Part shown: positions 11,301 through 21,491 of the stretch, piece by piece
How positions within the stretch are numbered: the stretch's first letter is position 1
How the letters are laid out: every line of letters begins with the position of its first letter
Source of the DNA: Apteryx mantelli
Lineage: Eukaryota; Chordata; Aves; Apterygiformes; Apterygidae
Direction of reading: 5' to 3'
NCBI RefSeq assembly: GCF_036417845.1
Contig: NC_090014.1
Coordinates: 428,553 to 492,552, forward strand
DNA length: 64,000 nt
Position numbers and translations under genes: made by a program
Notes under the pieces: model-generated
Database searches by the model: none
Told to the model about the DNA's origin: nothing
What the model saw: the letters and a program-made list of their open reading frames with translations, nothing else

Positions 11301-14300
11301 TTTGGCGCAAGAGGAGTTCTGCGTGGCAGCAGTGCACAAGGAGGGACATCGGTGTCTATAGGGGCACGTTGATGCCATAACCATTTTTTGGGGCGCAGGA
11401 GCCGTTCCCGGGGCTCCCGAGGCCGCGTTTCGGGCGTCCCCGGCCGTTTTTCGGGGCCAAACCTCCGTTTTTGGCGCAGGGGGAGTTCTGCGTGGTGGCG
11501 GTGCTGCGAGGGGGACATCAGTGTCTATAAGGGGGATGTTGATGCCCGTGGGTGGTTTTTGGGCGCAGGAGCCGTTCCCGGGGCTCCCGAGGCCGCGTTT
11601 CGGGCGTCCCCGGCCCGTTTTTCGGGGCCAAACGTGCCGTTTTTTGGCGCAGGGGGAGTTCTGCGTGGCGGCGGTGCGCGAGGGGCTGGTGGTGGCCTTC
11701 GTGCGCTGGCTGTGCCGCACGGCGCGCGGCTTCTGCGAGGGCCCGGCCGAGCGGGGGCCCCGGCGGCGCCGCCCGCCCTGCTGCTGCTCCTCGCCCGCCT
11801 CTGCCTCGACTACGAGGCCGCCACCATCAGCTACATCCTCACCCTCACCGACGAGCAGTTCCCCCCCCAGGTGAGCCCCTTCGCCGCCTCTCCCCGTCCC
11901 GTCCCCCCAAAAATGTCCCCGAGTGTCCCCAAATCCCCCCCCCGTGCTTCTCCGCGGCTCTGGGTCTGCTCCAGATGCGGTCGTGGGTGCAGGGACGCGA
12001 GGATCTTCTCTTGCGGCCCAAAATGTCCCCGTGAGGGCCCAAAATGTCCCCATGAGGGCCCAAGATGTCCCCCAGGACCCTAAGATGTCCCTGGGGTCCC
12101 AAGTGTCCCCAAGGTACCCCCAAACATCCCCAAATCCCCCCCGTGCTCCTCTGCGGCTCCGGGTGCACTCGGGACGTGGTGGTGGGTGCAGGGGCGCGGG
12201 GATCTTCTCTTGCGTCCCCAAAATGTCCCCGTGAGGCCCCAAAATGTCCCTATGAGGACCCAAGATGTCCCCCAGGACCCTGAGATGTCCCTGGGATCCC
12301 CAAGATACCCCAAATGTCCCCCGGTTCTCACACATAGCTCTGTGGCCTTGGGTGCCCCCAGGACATGGTGCTGGGGACAAGGGTGGGTGCAGAGGCGTGA
12401 GGAGCCTCCCTGTGACCCCAAAATGTTCCCAAGGGAAGCCAGAATGTCCCCAGGAACCCCCTGAGATGTCTTTAGACTCCTCCGGTGTTCCATAAGAACC
12501 TGAATTGTCCCCAAAGGGTCTTCGATGTCCCCAAGTTGTCCCATGTGCTGCTCCTGGTTGTTGTGGTTGCCATGGCCCAGGAGAGCCCCGTACGTCCCCG
12601 AAGCGTCCCCAAGGGGCCCCCGAAATATCCCCAAGGGGACCCAGAACGTCCCCAGGGACCCCCCAAGATGTCCTCAGACTCTTCTAGTGTCCCATAAGAG
12701 CCTGAATTGTCCCAAGGGGTCTTCAGTGTCCCCAAGTTGTCCCATGTGCTGCTCCTGGTTGTTGTGGCGCCAAGACCAGGAGAGCCCCGTATGTCCCTGA
12801 AATGTCCCCAAGGGGACCCAGAATGTTCCCCCGGGACCCCCCAAGATGTCCCCAGACTCCCCAGTGTCCCATAAGAGCCTGAATTGTCCCCAAGGGGTCT
12901 TCGGTGTCCCCATGTCGTCCCATGTGCTGCTCGTGGTTCTTGTGGGCGCCAAGGCCCAGGAGAGCCCCGTATGTCCCCGAAACGTCCCCGAGGCGGTCGA
13001 GACGTCCCTGAGGGCCACCTCCCGCCCGCAGGACGGGGGGACGCCGGGGGACGCCGGGGACGGCGCTGTGCGCCGAGGCCCGCGAGGCGGCCCAGCGCCT
13101 CCTCGACCACTACGTGAAGGTGCAGGGCGCCGCCGTGGCCCAGATGCTGCGCAAGAGCGTGGAGACGCGCGACTGGCTCGGCACCGTGGAGCCCCGCAAC
13201 GTCCGCGCCGTCATGAAGCGGGTGGTCGAGGACACCACCGCCATCGACCTCCAGGTCCGGGGGGGTCTGCGGGGTCTAGGGGGGCTCCCTGGGGTGTTTA
13301 GGGGGTCCTGGGGGAGCCCAGACGTCCCCATGGGAGTCTTGGGGGTCTTCAAAAGGTTCTTGGGCATTTAGGGGGTTCTTGGGGTCCCTGAGGGGTCCTG
13401 GGGGAGCCCAGACGTCCCCATGGGAGTCTTGGGGGTCTCCAAAGGGTTCCTGGGGCATTTAAGGGGGTTCTTGGGGGTCCCTGAGGGGTCCTGGGGAGCC
13501 CAGACGTCCCCATGGGAGTCTTGGGGGTCTTCAAAGGGTTCTTGGGCATTTGGGGGGTTCTTGGGGGTCCCTGAGGGGTCCTGGGGAGCCCAGACGTCCC
13601 CATGGGAGTCTTGGGGGTCTCCAAGGGGTCCCTGGGGGACTTTGGGGGTCCCTAGAGGGTCCCTGGAGCGTTTAGGGGTTCCTGGGGGTCCCTGAGGGGT
13701 CCTGGGGAGCCTAGATGTCCCTGGGGGGAGCCCCTGGGGTTTGGGGGGGCTTGGGGGGGGGTCCCGGTTGTTTCTGGGGGTGCCAAGGGGGTTTTGGGGG
13801 TGCCTGGGGGTTTGGGGGGGTCCCAATCGTTTCTGGGCCGCTGGGGGGTTTGGGGGGTCCGATTGTTTCTGGGGGGGGTTGGGGCAGTTCTGGGGGTTTT
13901 GGGGGTTTTGGGGGGGTCCCGGTTGTTTCTGGGGGTGCCAAGGGGTTTTGGGTGCCCGGGGGGGTTGGGGAGGTCCCGGTTGTTTCTGGGGGCGCCGAGG
14001 GGGTTTTGGGGGGTTCTGGGGGATTTGGGGGTGTCCCGTTTTTTTCTGGGGGTGCCAGGAGGGTTTTGGGGGGGTTCTGGGGGTTTTGGGGGGGTCCCGG
14101 TTGTTTGTGGGGCGCCGGGGGGTTTTGGGGGGTTCTGGGGGATTTGGGGGTCCTGGTTGTTTCTGGGGGCGCCGGGGGGGTTTGGGGGGGTTCTGGGGGG
14201 TTTGGGGCTCCCGGTTGTTTGTGGGGCGCCGGGGGGTTCTGGGGGGGCGCGGGGCGCTTTCGGGGCGCTGACGGCCGGGGGGGGGGGGCCCCCGCAGGTG

Positions 14301-17300
14301 GGGCAGCTCTTCGAGGAGGGGGTGCGGCGGGCGCAGAGCAGCGACTCCAGCCGGCGCGCCTTCTCCGTGTACAGCAGCTCGCGGGCGCCGGGCCGCTACG
14401 CGCCCAGCTACACGCCAAGGTCAGGCGTGTCGTCGGCACACGCGTGTCATCGGCACGCGTCGCGCCCCGCGTCGCCCCCCGTCACCCCCCGTTAGCGTCT
14501 GTCCCCCCACCGTGCCCAGGCCGGTTCCGTGTCGGTTCCGTGTTGGTTCCGTGTTGGCCCGTGTCGGTTCCGTGTCGGTTCCGTGTCCCCCCTCGCCATC
14601 CCCCGGCTCTGTCCCTATCTCAGGCAGGCGGTGCTGGGGCGTCCCTCTTGCTTGTCCCGTGTCCCCAACTGTCCCCCTGTCCCCATGACCGTCCCTGTGT
14701 CCCTCAACTGTCCCTACCTTCTGTCCCCATGTCCCCAACCGTCCCCCCATCCCGTGATCATCCCTGTGTCCCCACTGTCTCCCCGATCCTCCCTCTGTCC
14801 CCATCTGTCCCCATGTTCCCAACCATCCACCAGTCCCCATGTCCCCCGATCGTCCCCATGTCCCCTGAATGTCCCCATGTCCCTGTATCCCTCTTGTCTG
14901 TCCCTATGTCCCCTCTGTGTCCCTGACTGTGCCTGTGCCCCCCCAACCGTCCCCCCGTCCCGTGATCGTCCCCATGTCCCCAACTGTCCCCCTGATCGTC
15001 CCTGTGTCCCCAACTGTACCCATCTGTCCCCATGTCCCCAACCATCCCACCAGTCCCCATGTCCCCCGATCGTCCCCATGTCCCTGAATGTCCCCATGTC
15101 CCTGTATCCCTCCTGACTGTCCCCGTGTCCCCTCTGTGTCCCTGACTGTGCCCGTGTCCCCCCAACCGTCCCCTCTGTGTCCCCACCACCATCCCTGTGT
15201 CCCCTGACCATTCCCATGTCCCCTGTGTCCCCTTAACTGCTTCTGACCATCCTCGTGTCCCCACGTCCCTGTGTCCTGTCCTGCATCCCCACCCATCCCT
15301 GTGTCCCCCTGCCCGTCCCCGTGTCCCCGCAACCGTCCCGTGTCCCTTGCGTCCTCCCAACCGTCTCTGCGTCCTTCTGACCATCCCCGTGTCCCCGCGC
15401 CGGTGCCCGTGTCCCCTTGCGCGCCCCCCCCCCCCCGCCCGTCCCCTGCGTGTCCCGCGTCCCCCGCGCAGGGGTCCCCGCGTCCCCTGACGTCCCCAAC
15501 CGTCCCCAGCGCCCCCATGGACACCCACCTGCTCAGCAACATCCAGAAGCTCTTCTCGGAGCGCGTCGACATCTTCAGCCCCGTCGAGTTCAACAAGGTG
15601 AGGCGTCCCCGCGCGTCCCCAGCCGTCCCCAGCCGTCCCCAAGGGTCCCTGAGCGTCCCCAACCGTTCCCGTGCATCCCCAACCGTCCTTGAGGGTCCCC
15701 AACCGTCCCTGCGCGTCCCCGGGCCCTGCTGCCACCAGGGGGACGGAAGGGTGACGGCTGGGACCAGGGCGTCCCCGATGTCCCCAGGTCTCTGCGGGGA
15801 CGGGGGTCCTGGGGGCTGGGGGCCAGGACCGGGATGTCCCCATCCCCTTGCGCCCCATGTCCCCAATGTCCCCAGGGGCTGATAGCCAGGACTGGGGTGT
15901 CCCTGTTCCCTCGTGCCAAGTGTCCCTAAGGTCCCCAACGTCCCCTGGGGCTGATAGCCGGGACCGGGGCATCCCCATCCCCTCGCACCCCGTGTCCCCA
16001 ATGTCCCCCGGGGCCGATAGCTGGGACCGGGGTGTCCCCAATATCCCCAACATCCTCTGGGGCTGATAGTTGGGACCAGAGTGTCCCCGTGTCCCCGACG
16101 TCCCAGGGACCAATAACCAGGACTGGGGCGTCCCCATGTCCTCAGTGTCCCCAACATCCCTTGGGGCCGATAGCTGGGACCAGAGTGTCCCTGTGTCCCC
16201 GATGTCCCCTGGGGCCGATAGCCGGGACCAGGGTGTCCCCGTCCCCTTGTGCCCCGTGTCCCCGATGTCCCCAGGGACTGAGCCAGGACCAGGGCGTCCC
16301 CGTGTCCCCCCTGTCCCCAACATCCCTCGGGGCCAATAGCTGGGACTGGGGCGTCCCATGTCCCCAATGTCCTCAACATCCCCAGGGACTGATAGCCAGG
16401 ACGGGAGCATCCCTGTCCCCTCGTGTCCCTGATGTCCCCAGGGACTGATAGCCAGGACCAGGGTGTCCTCGTCCCCTTGTGCCTTGTGTCCCTGACGTCC
16501 CCTGGGGCCAATAGCCAGGACCAGAGTGTCCCCGTGTCCCCGACGTCCCCAGGGACCGATAGCCAGGACCAGGGTGTCCCCATGTCCCCAGTGTCCCCAA
16601 CATCCCCTGGGGCTGATAGCCGGGACCAGGGTGTCCCCAATATCCCCAACATCCCCTGGGGCCAACAGCCAGGACCGGGGTGTCCCCATGTCCCCAGTGT
16701 CCCCAACATCCCCTGGGGCCGATAGCCAGGACTGGAGCGTCCCTGTCCCCTCGTGCCTTGTGTCCCTGACGTCCCCTGGGCCGATAGCTGGGACCGGGGT
16801 GTCCCCATGTCCCCAGTGTCCCCAACATCCCCTGGGTCCAATAGCTGGGACCGGGGTGTCCCCGTGTCCCTGACATCCCCTGGAACTGATAGCCAGGACC
16901 GGAGTGTCCCTGTCCCCTCGTGTCCCTGACGTCCCCTGGGGCCCGATAGCCGGGACCGGGGCGTCCCCATGTCCCCAATGTCCCCAACATCCCCTGGGGT
17001 CAATAGCCGGGACCAGGGCGTCCTCGTCCCCCTTGTGCCTTGTGTCCCTGATGTCTCCTGCGGCCAATAGCCAGGACCAGGGCGTCCCCGTGTCCCCAAT
17101 GTCCCCAGGGGCCGATAGCCGGGCCCGGGGCGTCCCCAATGTCCCCTCGCGCCCCGCGCCCCTGACGCCGCGCGCACCGCAGGTGTCGGTGCTGACGGGC
17201 ATCATCAAGATCAGCCTGAAGACGCTGCTGGAGTGCGTGCGGCTGCGGACGCTGGGTCCGCTTCGGCCTGCAGCAGGTGCAGGTGGACGCCCACTACCTG

Positions 17301-17444
17301 CAGCTCTACCTGTGGCGCTTCGCCGCCGACGAGGCGCTCGTGCAGGGGCTGCTCGACGAGATCGTGGCGAGCGCCGGGCACCGCTGCCTCGACCCGGCGC
17401 CCATGGAGCGCAGCGTGGTGGAGCTGCTCTGCGAGAGAGGGTAG
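5379..17444 (+). CDS. VPS51: VPS51, subunit of GARP/EARP tethering complexes
   Basis: VPS51 joins VPS52, VPS53 and VPS54 (GARP) or VPS50 (EARP) to tether endosome-derived vesicles at the trans-Golgi or recycling endosomes. Ten exons: 5379-5572, 6107-6236, 6723-6869, 7994-8216, 8985-9752, 11653-11870, 13032-13254, 14298-14419, 15510-15597, 17183-17444 (TAG), about 790 codons against about 782 in human. Diagnostic stretches: [11 protein letters not shown] and [10 protein letters not shown] (exon 1), [20 protein letters not shown] (exon 2), [10 protein letters not shown] (4), [17 protein letters not shown] (5), [20 protein letters not shown] (6), KSVETRDWL (7), [16 protein letters not shown] (8), [20 protein letters not shown] (9), [19 protein letters not shown] (10). 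At least nine one-base indels break the frame (near 5455, 5541, 6727, 7994, 9229, 9547, 11775, 13055, 17253). Exon sums and phases return to frame when these are corrected, so assembly error is the likely cause. The ATG has a CGGCCATGG context. Confidence 0.95.
5640..6106 (+). repeat. VPS51 intron 1 repeat with copies of the exon 2 start
   Basis: GGGGGGCAGTTGGGG units are interspersed with truncated copies of the exon 2 acceptor and first bases (AGCTGCGCAGCGAGTGCCCC). Copies start at about 5828, 5950 (diverged) and 6013. The true exon starts at 6107. Confidence 0.8.
6237..6720 (+). repeat. VPS51 intron 2: dispersed-motif minisatellite
   Basis: About 17 units of 20-35 bp with GGGCCCAGGCGTCCGGGG or its T-containing variant, filling the intron up to the exon 3 polypyrimidine tract. 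Confidence 0.85.
6885..7500 (+). repeat. VPS51 intron 3 G-rich minisatellite
   Basis: About ten units of 55-65 bp, each with CCTGGGGGGCAGAT and TTGGGGTAGATCTGGGG. Strong G skew on the transcribed non-template strand. Confidence 0.85.
7505..7990 (+). repeat. VPS51 intron 3, C-rich degenerate repeat
   Basis: Degenerate short units of the CTGACCCCGCCCC / CTGGCCACGCCCC type run up to the exon 4 acceptor. These contain many Sp1-like boxes but no other feature. Confidence 0.7.
8240..8960 (+). repeat. VPS51 intron 4 tandem array with a GC-to-AT gradient
   Basis: About six near-identical units of about 55-60 bp (GTTCACTCTGGGGACTACTG core) lie at 8260-8560. Progressively AT-rich relatives (GTTCGTTCTGGAACCTACTA at 8689, GTTAACTCTGAAATCTACTG at 8828) then run to the exon 5 acceptor. 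This is one of three A/T-rich islands in the window. Confidence 0.75.
9765..11215 (+). repeat. VPS51 intron 5: 1.4-kb strongly G-skewed minisatellite
   Basis: Short modules (GGTCCCTGGGGTGGTTTGGG, GTTCTCAGGGTGGTTTTGGG, GGTGGCAGGGGTGG) combine into larger units of about 90-100 bp. The whole stretch is nearly free of C runs on the plus strand. Confidence 0.85.
11215..11700 (+). repeat. Three tandem copies of the VPS51 exon 6 acceptor region
   Basis: A ~170-bp unit carries intron sequence (GGCTCCCGAGGCCGCGTTTC), a polypyrimidine stretch, the acceptor GGCGCAG and the first exon 6 bases (GAGTTCTGCGTGG). Acceptors lie at about 11310, 11479 and 11652. The last, which continues into the full exon, is the functional one. 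Confidence 0.85.
11880..13020 (+). repeat. VPS51 intron 6 C-rich higher-order repeat
   Basis: GTCCCC-based units. From about 12470 a ~190-bp block (CCATAAGAGCCTGAATTGTC, CCATGTGCTGCTCCTGGTTG, CCCAGGAGAGCCCCGTA) is present three times. Confidence 0.8.
13260..14290 (+). repeat. VPS51 intron 7 minisatellites
   Basis: Four units of ~95-120 bp (AGCCCAGACGTCCCCATGGG, AGTCTTGGGGGTCT) at 13300-13730. A ~60-bp array (GTCCCGGTTGTTTCTGGGGG) follows to 14260. Confidence 0.8.
14510..15490 (+). repeat. VPS51 intron 8 GTCCCC repeat
   Basis: Short CCATGTCCCCAACTGTCCCC-like units, with a larger duplicated block at about 14690-14930 and 14950-15160. Confidence 0.75.
15600..17165 (+). repeat. VPS51 intron 9 minisatellite
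   Basis: Roughly 20 units of 55-80 bp built from GGGGCCGATAGCCGGGACC, GGGGTGTCCCCATGTCCCC and CCCCAACATCCCCTGGG. They fill the whole intron. Confidence 0.85.
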
Positions 17445-18035
17445 GACACAGCCACGCACACGCTAAGGACGCGGGACGCGCACACGGGATCGGGGCCGGG
17501 CACCGCTGCCTCGACCCGGCGCCCATGGAGCGCAGCGTGGTGGAGCTGCTCTGCGAGCGGGGCTAGGACACGCCACGCACACGCCAAGGACACGGGATGG
17601 GGGCCGGGCACCGCTGCCTCGACCCGGCGCCCATGGAGCGCAGCGTGGTGAGCTGCTCTGCGAGAGGGGGTAGGACACGCCAAGGACACGCCAAGGACAC
17701 GGGACGCGCACGCGGGATCGGGGCCGGCACCGCTGCCTCGACCCGGCGCCCATGGAGCGCAGCGTGGTGGAGCTGCTCTGCGAGAGAGGCTAGGACACGC
17801 CAAGGACACGCCAAGGACGCGGGACGCGCACGCGGGATCGGGGCCGGGCACCGCTGCCTCGACCCGGCGCCCATGGAGCGCAGCGTGGTGGAGCTGCTCT
17901 GCGAGAGGGGCTAGGACACGCCACGCACACGCAAGGACACGGGACGCACGCGGGATGGGGGCCGGGCACCGCTGCCTCGACCCGGCGCCCATGGAGCGCA
18001 GCGTCGTGGAGCTGCTCTGCGAGCGGGGCTAGGAC
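17376..18035 (+). repeat. Six tandem copies of the VPS51 stop-codon region
   Basis: The last 23 codons ([20 protein letters not shown]...) with the stop codon and about 50 bp of 3'UTR (ACACGCCAAGGACACG) repeat at 17376, 17498, 17606, about 17726, 17846 and 17964, with periods of 108-122 bp. Copies end in TAG; copies 3 and 4 carry one-base deletions. Confidence 0.9.
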
Positions 18036-18199
18036 ACGCCAAGGACACGCCAAGGACACGCTACACACATGCCATGCATGGATGACGCTATGGGCAGCAG
18101 GGATACGGCACTTGCAGCGACATGTGTTGACACACGTGTGCCCCGTGGTGGGATCGCGTGTGGGAGGCGGACGTGGGACCCAGCTCCCTGCACACGTTG

Positions 18200-18560
18200 T
18201 GTTAGACTGTGCTTCGTGTGTCCCCCGTGTTCAGCACCTGTTCCCGTGTCCCGGCACATGCGTGTCCCCCCCGTGTTTGGTGCTTCATCCCATGTCCCGG
18301 CACACGCATGTCAGCCTGGCCGTGCCCGTATCGCCCCGTGCTCAGCACCTGGTCCCGTGTCCCAGCACACGTGTCAGGCCACGTCCCATGTCCTGGCACA
18401 CGTGTCAGCCTGTGTCCCATGTCCTGGCACACGCGTGTCAACCTCTGCCCCACCTCTCCCACGTTCGGGGCCGTGTCCCGGCACACGTGTGTCAGCCCCC
18501 ACCCTGCGTGTCCCGAGCCGGGTCCCGTGTCCCAGCACACGCGTGTCCCGTGTCCCCGGG
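18200..18560 (+). repeat. VPS51 3'UTR minisatellite
   Basis: About eight degenerate units containing CCCGTGTCCCGGCACACG and (T)GTGTCAGCC. Confidence 0.75.
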
Positions 18561-18642
18561 GAGGGCTGCACACACGTGTCCCGCAACGGGGGGGGGAGGG
18601 GGTGTCCTGTGTCACTGCGTCACCCGCGTCACGGATGGAAAC

Positions 18643-18648
18643 AATAAA
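18643..18648 (+). terminator. VPS51 poly(A) signal AATAAA
   Basis: GGAAACAATAAACACACG is non-repetitive, lies about 1.2 kb after the first stop, and is followed within 20-30 bp by GT-rich sequence. Confidence 0.75.
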
Positions 18649-18679
18649 CACACGTGAGCTGCTGCCAGCGTCACCGCTT

Positions 18680-18955
18680 TGTGCCCGGACGCCTGGGCCC
18701 CGGTGGGGGGGGGAGGGGGGCGCCCGGACGCCTGGGCCCCCCCCAACAAAGCCTCTGCGAGCGACTTGGTGCAGCGTCGTTTAATGGCAGTTGAGAGCAG
18801 CCTGGGAAGGGCCCAGGCGTCCGGGGAGGGACCCGGGCATCCAGGAGGACCAAGACATCCAGGAGGGGCCCAGGCGTCCTGGAAGGGCCCAGGCGTCCGG
18901 GAGGGGCCCAGGTGTCCAGGGGGATCCAGGCATCCGGGTGGGGCCCAGGCGTCCG
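18680..18955. repeat. Dispersed 17-bp motif cluster between VPS51 and GPHA2
   Basis: Two motif copies read CCCGGACGCCTGGGCCC and about six read in the opposite orientation, so the motif switches strand within 100 bp. The GPHA2 poly(A) signal lies inside. Confidence 0.8.
18780..18785 (-). terminator. GPHA2 poly(A) signal ATTAAA
   Basis: TTTAAT on the plus strand reads ATTAAA on the minus strand, about 170 bp beyond the GPHA2 stop codon. Confidence 0.6.
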
Positions 18956-18956
18956 G

Positions 18957-21180
18957 TCAGTAGCGGCCGAGGCGACACATGTCGCAGCGGCAGGCGGGCG
19001 GCGGCGAAGACGGCGACGTCCTCGTGGCGGCCGCCCGGGCACTCGAGCCGCACGCGCACCTGGGGGGGGGGGGAGGGAGGGAGGGAGGGCATGAGGGGCT
19101 TGCACACGCGTGTGCGACGCACGGGGGCCGCCCCGGCTCCACGCACGACGGCCCCCCTCCCTCACACGACGGCCCTGAGCCCCCCCCCAGCCCTTTGCAC
19201 AAGGACCCCTCCCTCCCTAACCCTTTGCACAAGGCCCCTGTTGCACGAGGATCCCTTGCACGAGGGCTCCTCGCACGCCCGGGTCCTCGCTCCCCAGCCC
19301 TTCGCACGAGCACCTGATCGCGTGAGAACCCTTTGCACGAGGCCCCCTCGCTCCCCAGCCCTTTGCACGAGGATCCCTTGCACGAGGCCCCCGTTGCACG
19401 AGGCCCCTTTGCACAAGAACCCCATCACATGAGAACCCCGTTGCACAAGGATCCCTCGCATGAGGCCTCATTGCACAAGGACCCTGTTGCACGAGGCCTC
19501 ATTGCACGAAGCCCCCCCCCACAACAAGGATCCCTTGCACGAGGCCCCCATTGCACGAAGCCCCTTTGCACGAGGACCCCGTTGCACGAGGATCCCTCGC
19601 ACGAGGACCCCATTGCACAAAGCCCCCTCACACGAAGCCCCTGTCGCACGAGGCCCCCATTGCACGAGAACCCCGTTGCACGAGGACCCTGTTGCACGAA
19701 GCCCCGTCACATGAAGCCCGCGTCGCAAGAGGCCCCCGTTGCACGAGAACCCCTCGCACGAGGCCTCATTGCACGAAGCCCCCATTGCACGAGGCCCCCG
19801 TTGCACGAAGCCCCCTCGCACGAGGCCTCATTGCACGAAGCCCCCGTTGCACGAGGCCCCCGTTGCACGAAGCCCCCTCGCACGAGGCCTCATTGCACGA
19901 AGCCCCCATTGCACGAGGACCCCGTTGCACGAGGCCCCCGTCGCCCCCGGCCCCCGCAGCCCCCCCCCGAACCCCCGTCGCGGCTCGGTGCTCGGCGGCG
20001 GCGGGCGGCACCTTGGCGGCGCGGGCGACGGTGCAGCAGCGGGCGACGGAGGTGAGGTTGTGGCGGAGCGCTGGCCGCCCGCACCGCCGCCCGCGCCGGG
20101 AAGGCGCCCGACTCGCAGCGCCCGGCGCAGCCCCGCGCCGCCGCCCGGCACCGCCGGCCCCGCCCAGCCCCGCCCCTGCCGCCAGCGTCACCGCGCGGCT
20201 CCGGGGGGGGCGGGGCCAAGGGGGGGCGGGGCCTCTTGCGGGATTGGGGGGGGTGAGGGGGCACCCGGACACCGGGGCCCTTTGGGGATGGGGGTGGGGG
20301 CACCCGGACGCCGGGGCCCCTTTTGGGGGGGGATGGGGGTGGGGGGTGGGGACACCCGGACGCCTGGGCCCCTTGGAGTGAGGGGGGGGAATGGGGGGGG
20401 GGAGGGGATATCCGGACACCTGGGCCCCTTGGGGGGGGGGAATGGGGTGCCCGAACGCCGGGGACCCTTTGGGGGGGGTTGGGATGGGGGGGGGGGATGG
20501 GATACCCGGACGCCTGGGCCCTTTGGGGATGGGGGGGAGAGGGGATACCCCGACACCTGGGACACTTGGGGGGGGGGGAAGGGGGTGCCCGGGACGCCGG
20601 GGCCCCTTTGGGGGGGGATGGGGGGGGCGAAGGGACACCCAGACGCCTGGGCCCCTTGGAGTGGGGGGGGGGGGGATGGGAGGGGAGAGGAGAGGGGATA
20701 CCCGGACACCTGGGCCCCTTGGGGGGGGGGATGGGGGGCGCCCGGACGCCTGGGCCCCTTGGGGATGGGGGGGGGGGGGGATGGGTATGCCCGGACGCCG
20801 GGGCCCCTTGGGAGTGGGGGGGGAGATGGGGACACCCGGACGCTGGGGCCCCTTGGGATGGGGGGGGATTGGGGGGGGGAGGGGATACCCGGACGCCTGG
20901 GCCCTTGGGAGGGGGAGGGGCAGGACACCTGGGTCCCCTGGGGGGGGGCGAAGGGGGCACGAGGACCCTGTGAGGGGGAGGGGGGGCCCGGACTCCTGGG
21001 ACCGTGACCGGGGGGGGGGGGCAAGGGGGGGGGGGCTCCCGGCCGCCTGGGTCCCTTGGGGGGGGAGGGGCTCCGGACGCCTGGGCCCCGGCTCCTTACA
21101 GCGCAGGCGGCAGCCGGGCGCGGAGGCTGCGGGCAGGGCCGGGGGCAGCAGCAGCGCCAGGAGGAGCCCGAGGCGGCCAT
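18957..21180 (-). CDS. GPHA2: GPHA2, glycoprotein hormone alpha-2 (thyrostimulin alpha subunit)
   Basis: GPHA2 is a secreted cystine-knot subunit that pairs with GPHB5 to form thyrostimulin, a TSH-receptor ligand. Exon 1 (21180-21100) encodes MAASG and a signal peptide (LLLALLLPPALPAASAPGC). Exon 2 (about 20205-20012) encodes CAGRCESGAFPAR, which holds the CxGxC knot motif, then RHNLTSVARCCTVARAAK with a conserved N-glycosylation site NLT. Exon 3 (19059-18957) encodes VRVRLEC, HEDVAVF and the terminal CRCDMCRLGRY. The human C-terminus, from memory, is CQCDMCRLSRY. Each exon contains one probable one-base indel (near 21165, 20066 and 18995). The start of exon 2 is uncertain because the acceptor side is G/C repeat. 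It is divergent from ARL2, with 311 bp between start codons. Confidence 0.88.
19140..19950 (-). repeat. GPHA2 intron 2 minisatellite, ~15-17 bp unit
   Basis: About 50 copies of TTGCACGAGG(C/A)CCCC with small variations (GCACAAGG, GCACGAAGCC). It is the most uniform short-unit array in the window and runs almost to exon 2. Confidence 0.9.
20215..21065 (-). repeat. GPHA2 intron 1: dispersed-motif minisatellite
   Basis: About fifteen units of 45-70 bp of the form ACCCGGACGCC(T/G)GGGCCCCTT plus a long G run. The 17-bp motif has a T/G variant shared by several adjacent units. Confidence 0.85.
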
Positions 21181-21491
21181 GACGGGGGGGGGGGGGGGGC
21201 GGAGCCGGACGCCTGGGTCCCCCGCAGAGGGGGGGAGGAGGGACCCAGGCGTCCGACCCCACCACAAAAAAACCCGCCTGGCCCTTTAAATCCCACCGGC
21301 GCACCGCGGCGCCGCCCTCCGCCGCCAGAGGGCGCGGGCGGAAGCGAAGCGAAGGGCCCGTCTAGCCGCTCCCGCTCGATGGTGCGGGGAGGCGGGTCCC
21401 GCCGGCGGCGCGGCCAATGGGAGGCGGGCGGGGCGGCGGCGCGGCCAATGGGCGGGGGCGGCGGCGGCGCGGCGGGCGCGCGGCGGCGGCC
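21181..21491. promoter_or_regulatory. Bidirectional promoter GPHA2 / ARL2
   Basis: 311 bp separate the two start codons. Two CCAAT boxes in GGCCAATGGG context (21414-21418 and 21445-21449) with GC boxes lie close to ARL2. A palindromic TTTAAA (21284-21289) could serve GPHA2 as a TATA-like element. One copy of the 17-bp motif (minus orientation) lies at about 21240-21256. Confidence 0.7.

Noticed and set aside
5379-17444. VPS51 as a processed or decaying pseudogene because of many frameshifts
   Set aside because: All ten introns and splice sites are present, protein conservation is high on both sides of each indel, and the indels are single bases mostly in homopolymers. Sequence error is more likely.
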